Positions 59,842-64,000 of a DNA stretch of 64,000 bases are shown here, one piece after another (position 1 is the first letter of the stretch; the number at the start of each line of letters is the position of its first letter). A program made the translations under genes and the position numbers. Where the stretch lies: assembly GCF_000004075.3 (NCBI RefSeq), contig NC_026656.2:19788607-19852606 (forward strand), read 5' to 3'. Origin of the DNA: Cucumis sativus (taxonomy: Eukaryota; Streptophyta; Magnoliopsida; Cucurbitales; Cucurbitaceae). The notes below the pieces were generated by a model. That model worked only from the letters and a program-made list of their open reading frames with translations, was not told the origin of the DNA and searched no databases.

Positions 59842-62800
59842 CTAAGTTGTCTGCAGAGTACAAAATTTATGTTACCTTTAATTGAACTTGTTTGGTATAG
59901 ATTACAGAGTGAGAAATATAAAGGTGGAAATGAGTGTTTACATGTTGATTTTCAAAAATTAGAAACCAAAACACTGAACGGTTACTCAAACACCATTTGG
60001 TTTTAGGTTTTTAGTTTTTGTAAATTAATCTGTAACATCACATTCTCGTCTGTTCATGTCTTTTGTTGTTTAGATTTTAAGAGTTTTTTTAAAATCAAAG
60101 CCAAAATTTTAAAAGTAAAAGAAGCTAGTTTTCAAAAACTTGTTCTTGTTTTCTATGAAAACTATTGAGTAAAAAACTGAGAGAAAACAAATACAATTTT
60201 CAGAAAACTAAAAACTAAACAATTATTAGACAGCTATGCACAAGTAATATAATTAGTATAATGATAAAAGCCATAACTTACCAATACATTCCTTATGTCA
60301 GATAAAGGCTTCATCTCACCCGGTTTCTCATCTCTATTGCTTCTATTGCTGCACTTTCCAACCGTACAGCCACATAATGTGCCACAGCTCCTTCCAGCTG
60401 ATCGGCATTTGCATTTCGTTGTCTTGCACAGTGATTTCTTACTGCAAGAGCAGCATTCTGCCTTTGCACTTCTCTTTGTCACGGCGTCGAACCCTGACTG
60501 ATGTGCTTGTCCAGCTGCATCGAACTCCTCCAATAGATTATTACTCCCGACGCTAGCAGAGGAGGTTTGAGCGGAACCGTCCTGATGACTTACAATTTTC
60601 AAATATCAAAAAAGTAAATCATATATAACGTTATATCCTATATGCTTATTATTCCATCTACTGTTCGTATGAAATGAGTAAGGTGGCTATAATAAAGCTC
60701 GAGAAAAAGCAAGTCTTCAACCCAAATGCACTGACCTTTGATGTATCCATGTGGATCTTGTTGACCTTCTGGATTTGCATTTGGTTAAATAAACCACTCA
60801 ATATCACCATCTGTTCCTTTAGTTCGTTCATATCTTGATCGTTCTCCAATATGTTGACATCAGTTTCCTGTGATGGGTACCTTGAGAAACAGAAATGAAA
60901 ATGTCAAGGAAATTCTGGAGAAGTGAGAAGCAGTGTTAGGTCTCAATGAGAACTGAACTTCACAACATTTCAAAACATTTATTTACCCTGATTTTTCTTG
61001 CTGCAGCGCATCTGCTTCTTCCTGAAGTTTTGCAATCTCCTTATCTTTCCTAACCACGGAAGATTGTAATTTAAACATCAAAAATCAAGTTGAATAATTA
61101 AACATACAAATTGATCATTTGTCCATTAGCATAGCTTAGTGGATAAGACAACAATTACCCTCACAAAAATCGACCGTGTGTGATGATAAAAAGAGATCAT
61201 TCAAATTTATATATATAATAAAAATAAAAATAAAAAGTCATTATTGTTTATCTAAAAAGCACTGGATTCAGTATCAAAATCACATATTCATAATATCTGA
61301 AATGAATGAGGAAATGAACTAAGCACAAAAACCAACTTTGATAGATTGAAGTAAATTTTGAAGTTAACAATATACTCACTCTTCTATTTGAGACTCGTAC
61401 TGGGAACATAACTCATGTAACCTCGCTGTGACTTCAAATTCATTCTCAACATACTGCACAAATTTCATGGCGTTAGACAAGAATTACCATGGATGCAATC
61501 TTGACTTCTTAATTCAATCATTTTCTTTACATACGTGGATTCTGATCATTCTGCTCAACTTACAGTAAGGGACAGAAACTTAATCCAAAAGTTCAAAGAG
61601 GTACGACCCTTCAGAGATATCGAACAAAACTTGAAAAGGTACACTTACAAACAATAATTTCTTTAACAGAGAAGCCGCATCAACTTTGGGAAAGAAGATG
61701 ACAGGTTCCATCAAATTACAAATGTCTTATTATAGAATCGCAAAATACTATTGCTCAATACTTGGTAAATTATTGTATTAGCCTTTCATCTATCATTATT
61801 ATCATTAGCAAAATGATCCCCAAAATTTAAAGAAAAGCAAAGTCATATTTCATATTGCAGTGTTCTAAAATATGTATTTGCCAGCCAATTTAGAAGCTAG
61901 ATATTAATAATCAATTCAAACAATTGTTCAAAATGTATAATATAATATATTTATAAATTATAAAAATAGTTTAAGTTACTAATTAAATATTAGGTTGAAT
62001 CTCCACTATTTTTAGTTAATTTATGAACATGTTTTATGCTACAAATTTTGTTTAATAATTATTTTACATTTCTAAATCCAATTTCTAGAAAGACTGAAAA
62101 CAATGTTTTCTGACTTTCTACTATTTGGATCAAACAATTCAAAAATAGTTTTTAAATAAATGAATATGCGAACCAGGTATTCACTAAATTCATTTGATAA
62201 ATCGATAAACATAAAATAGAATTCAGATGCTGTATCAAATCCAACATACTATTAAGTCATATATAGACACGCAAACATGAAACTCAAAGTCCACCAATTA
62301 CCTGCGTAGAAGTAATATTACCATGTTTAGCACCTGCATATGGTAATCCAGAAAGAAGAAAAACAAGTCAATACGGTTAGGTAGAGAAAACCAACTTGAT
62401 TAAAAGAAAGTTGTCCATTTAACCAGCTCTTCTCTGTGCAGAAGTCCTTCGAGATTCCAAAAGGTTTCTCATCCTTTTCGTAACTTCAGAAGCTTCCTCT
62501 GTCTTCCGTTGCAAAACCTTGAGAGGAAATTTACAATACATATAACAAAAAGATGTTCTATAAAAAAAGATTAAAAGTTGGGAACCCTGTGAATCAACTC
62601 AAAAGAAATGACTTACCATCTTTAATCTCTGGTTCGCAGTTAGGATCTTATTCATCTCATGCTGGTTTCTTCTATTTTCTCTCTTAAGCTGACAGCACAT
62701 TCAAAAGTATTGTTAGAATGATAAATTTGGAGACAAATAGTCAGTGTAAAGGGCAATTGATACATGTATATCGATGGCAGAGATAAAATCATCCATTAAA

Positions 62801-63414
62801 TTGCAGATTTTCAATTTTAAGGAAACGTGTACAGTCAATATTAGTAAATGAACAATGATATAGTAAATATACTTAGCATACCTGAAGAATTTCCTTTTCC
62901 AATGAACCTTTATGTAATCTGAACTGCACGGACTCTAGCTTCATCTTACATTGCAGTTGAACCTAAATGAAACTTTTCCATTAACAATTAACGTAAACAA
63001 ATAGAACAACAGAACAGAAGAGCTTTACATTAAGCATAAATAAAATAATGCAGTAATTTTACCTTTTGCGCTTTCAAACTCACGATCTCGAGATCTGTCT
63101 GTTTGGTAGCTGCTTCGCCTTTTGGCCTTCTGGTCGAAAGCTGAGATTGAACATCTAGTTTCTTCTTCAGCTCTGTAACCTGCGAGGGTTTGATTAATGG
63201 TACTAGTTAATTGACGATAACCAACATGTGACCATAAGAAAAAATCAGGTTTCACCTGATCTTCAAGGACATCCAACTTCTGAATATAACCTTCTCTGAG
63301 CTTTTTAGCACTATTTGCAGCACTTGAAGTAGCAATTTCTAATCTGTCTTTTAGATCCTTAATTTCCTTCTGCCAATTTTTAGATGCAGAAAAGTGAGAA
63401 GCAATGACCATGTG
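59842..63414 (-). CDS. KIN4C: Kinesin-4 (KIN-4C-like), C-terminal exons (partial)
   Basis: Eleven exons in one continuous frame: 63256-63414, 63063-63179, 62882-62962, 62617-62688, 62424-62517, 62302-62333, 61380-61453, 60987-61049, 60736-60880, 60282-60581 and a tiny 59842-59850. They encode about 381 residues. The upstream part is coiled coil (MVIASHFSASKNWQKEIKDL, EIATSSAANSAKKLREGY, VLQRKTEEASEVTKRMRNLL). The tail has the Cys-rich block ECCSCSKKSLCKTTKCKC followed by RSCGTLCGC, typical of chromokinesin-type kinesin-4 proteins. Plant kinesin-4 motors move on cortical microtubules and affect wall deposition and cell elongation. The motor domain would lie right of the window, and 63415-64000 shows no exon. 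The last exon adds only Thr-Thr before TAG and rests on one acceptor (TACTCTGCAG), so the true C-terminus is less certain. Choice of KIN-4C over KIN-4A is from memory. Confidence 0.85.
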
Positions 63415-64000
63415 CTTGGTTGCAACGAGAAATTATAGACATGAGCAACAACCACGTTCTTTCTCTCGAAACCAAAAATTGTTTCAAAATTATGGTAACG
63501 TATGAGCTCTTCTCCTAACATTTATTTTCTCCCTTGCAATAGTAATACGAACTCATCGTTGCATCAATTTAATCCCATTGAGAGAAGCACTAGATTCTGG
63601 ATCAAGAAATCAAAATAATCCACGCAAAATAGAAGAATCGTAAATTATTGAACTAGAATAACATAAGCAAAGCCAATCTAATTTCAGATCCTGAACATGA
63701 ACGATATTGAATGACATCTCATTCTTGGTTCAACAGCTGCAAGATAGATGAATGGCAATAGTGCAGTGATGTTTCATCATCCTCAGCTATTAAAATTAGA
63801 GAACCGCTGATGTTTGGTTTAAAATCATTCTCTAGAAAGCAATAACAGTAGAAAGTCAGTCGATCTTAGCTTCTCACAACGTATGACTCTCTAGCTTCCT
63901 GAGTTGCTTATTTCATTACCAACGTACATTACATCAAACAAATGGAACATTAATCCAACTGTTTGCTCTCGAATTTTTGAGCGATTAAAAAGAAAAGAAC

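Noticed and set aside
63025-63255. Continuation of a kinesin frame reading through into a Ser/Arg-rich sequence
   Set aside because: It runs past the donor at 63255 into the intron and then into the next exon in the wrong frame; splicing restores VTELKKKLDVQSQL.

Overview
The window looks like nuclear DNA of a dicot plant. It is AT-rich, the genes have many short exons with GT-AG introns, the intergenic DNA is low in complexity and carries decayed transposons, and every recognisable protein is of plant type (TIFY-GATA factors, a VEL protein, HYL1, SABRE, a plant kinesin-4). The overall look suggests a cucurbit, but that is an impression and not a proof. Exon boundaries were assigned by eye from reading-frame continuity, splice dinucleotides and family conservation.

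Layout, left to right. 1-1004 (+): the last three exons of a SABRE/KINKY POLLEN-type giant protein. 3861-10177 (-) and 12193-17813 (-): two neighbouring paralogous TIFY-CCT-GATA zinc-finger genes (ZIM/ZML class). Their first five exons are collinear and their C-terminal tails differ. Intron 5 of the second gene is 3.9 kb and filled with repeats: a tandem 284-bp repeat, a LINE 3' end with its A-tail and a very G-rich block, and an LTR-like piece. 22872-25677 (+): a VRN5/VIN3-like Polycomb accessory protein. 27618-30153 (+): HYL1/DRB1, a microRNA-processing cofactor. 31533-32177 (-): a small intronless membrane-anchored TPR protein. 34755-40036 (+): a large nuclear Myb/SANT-like protein. 41582-42802 (-): a small acidic plant protein of unknown function. 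44.1-54.4 kb: a gene-poor AT-rich stretch. 54467-59093 (+): argininosuccinate lyase, the last step of arginine synthesis. 59842-63414 (-): the C-terminal exons of a kinesin-4 (KIN-4C-like), whose motor domain would lie beyond the right edge.

The genes do not form one pathway. They are a typical eukaryotic string of independent genes: three chromatin or transcription proteins of two families, one small-RNA factor, one metabolic enzyme and two growth or cytoskeleton proteins. HYL1 followed by the SANT-like gene is, from memory, also the order in Arabidopsis (At1g09700-At1g09710), which would make this a conserved microsyntenic block.

I found no convincing novel multi-gene system. The items most worth checking are the G-rich tracts inside two introns, the tandem repeat and LINE nest in the second GATA gene, the exon-duplication pattern in the first GATA gene's tail, a tRNA-like relic in an intron, a hairpin element in the lyase gene, and the uncharacterised small acidic protein.
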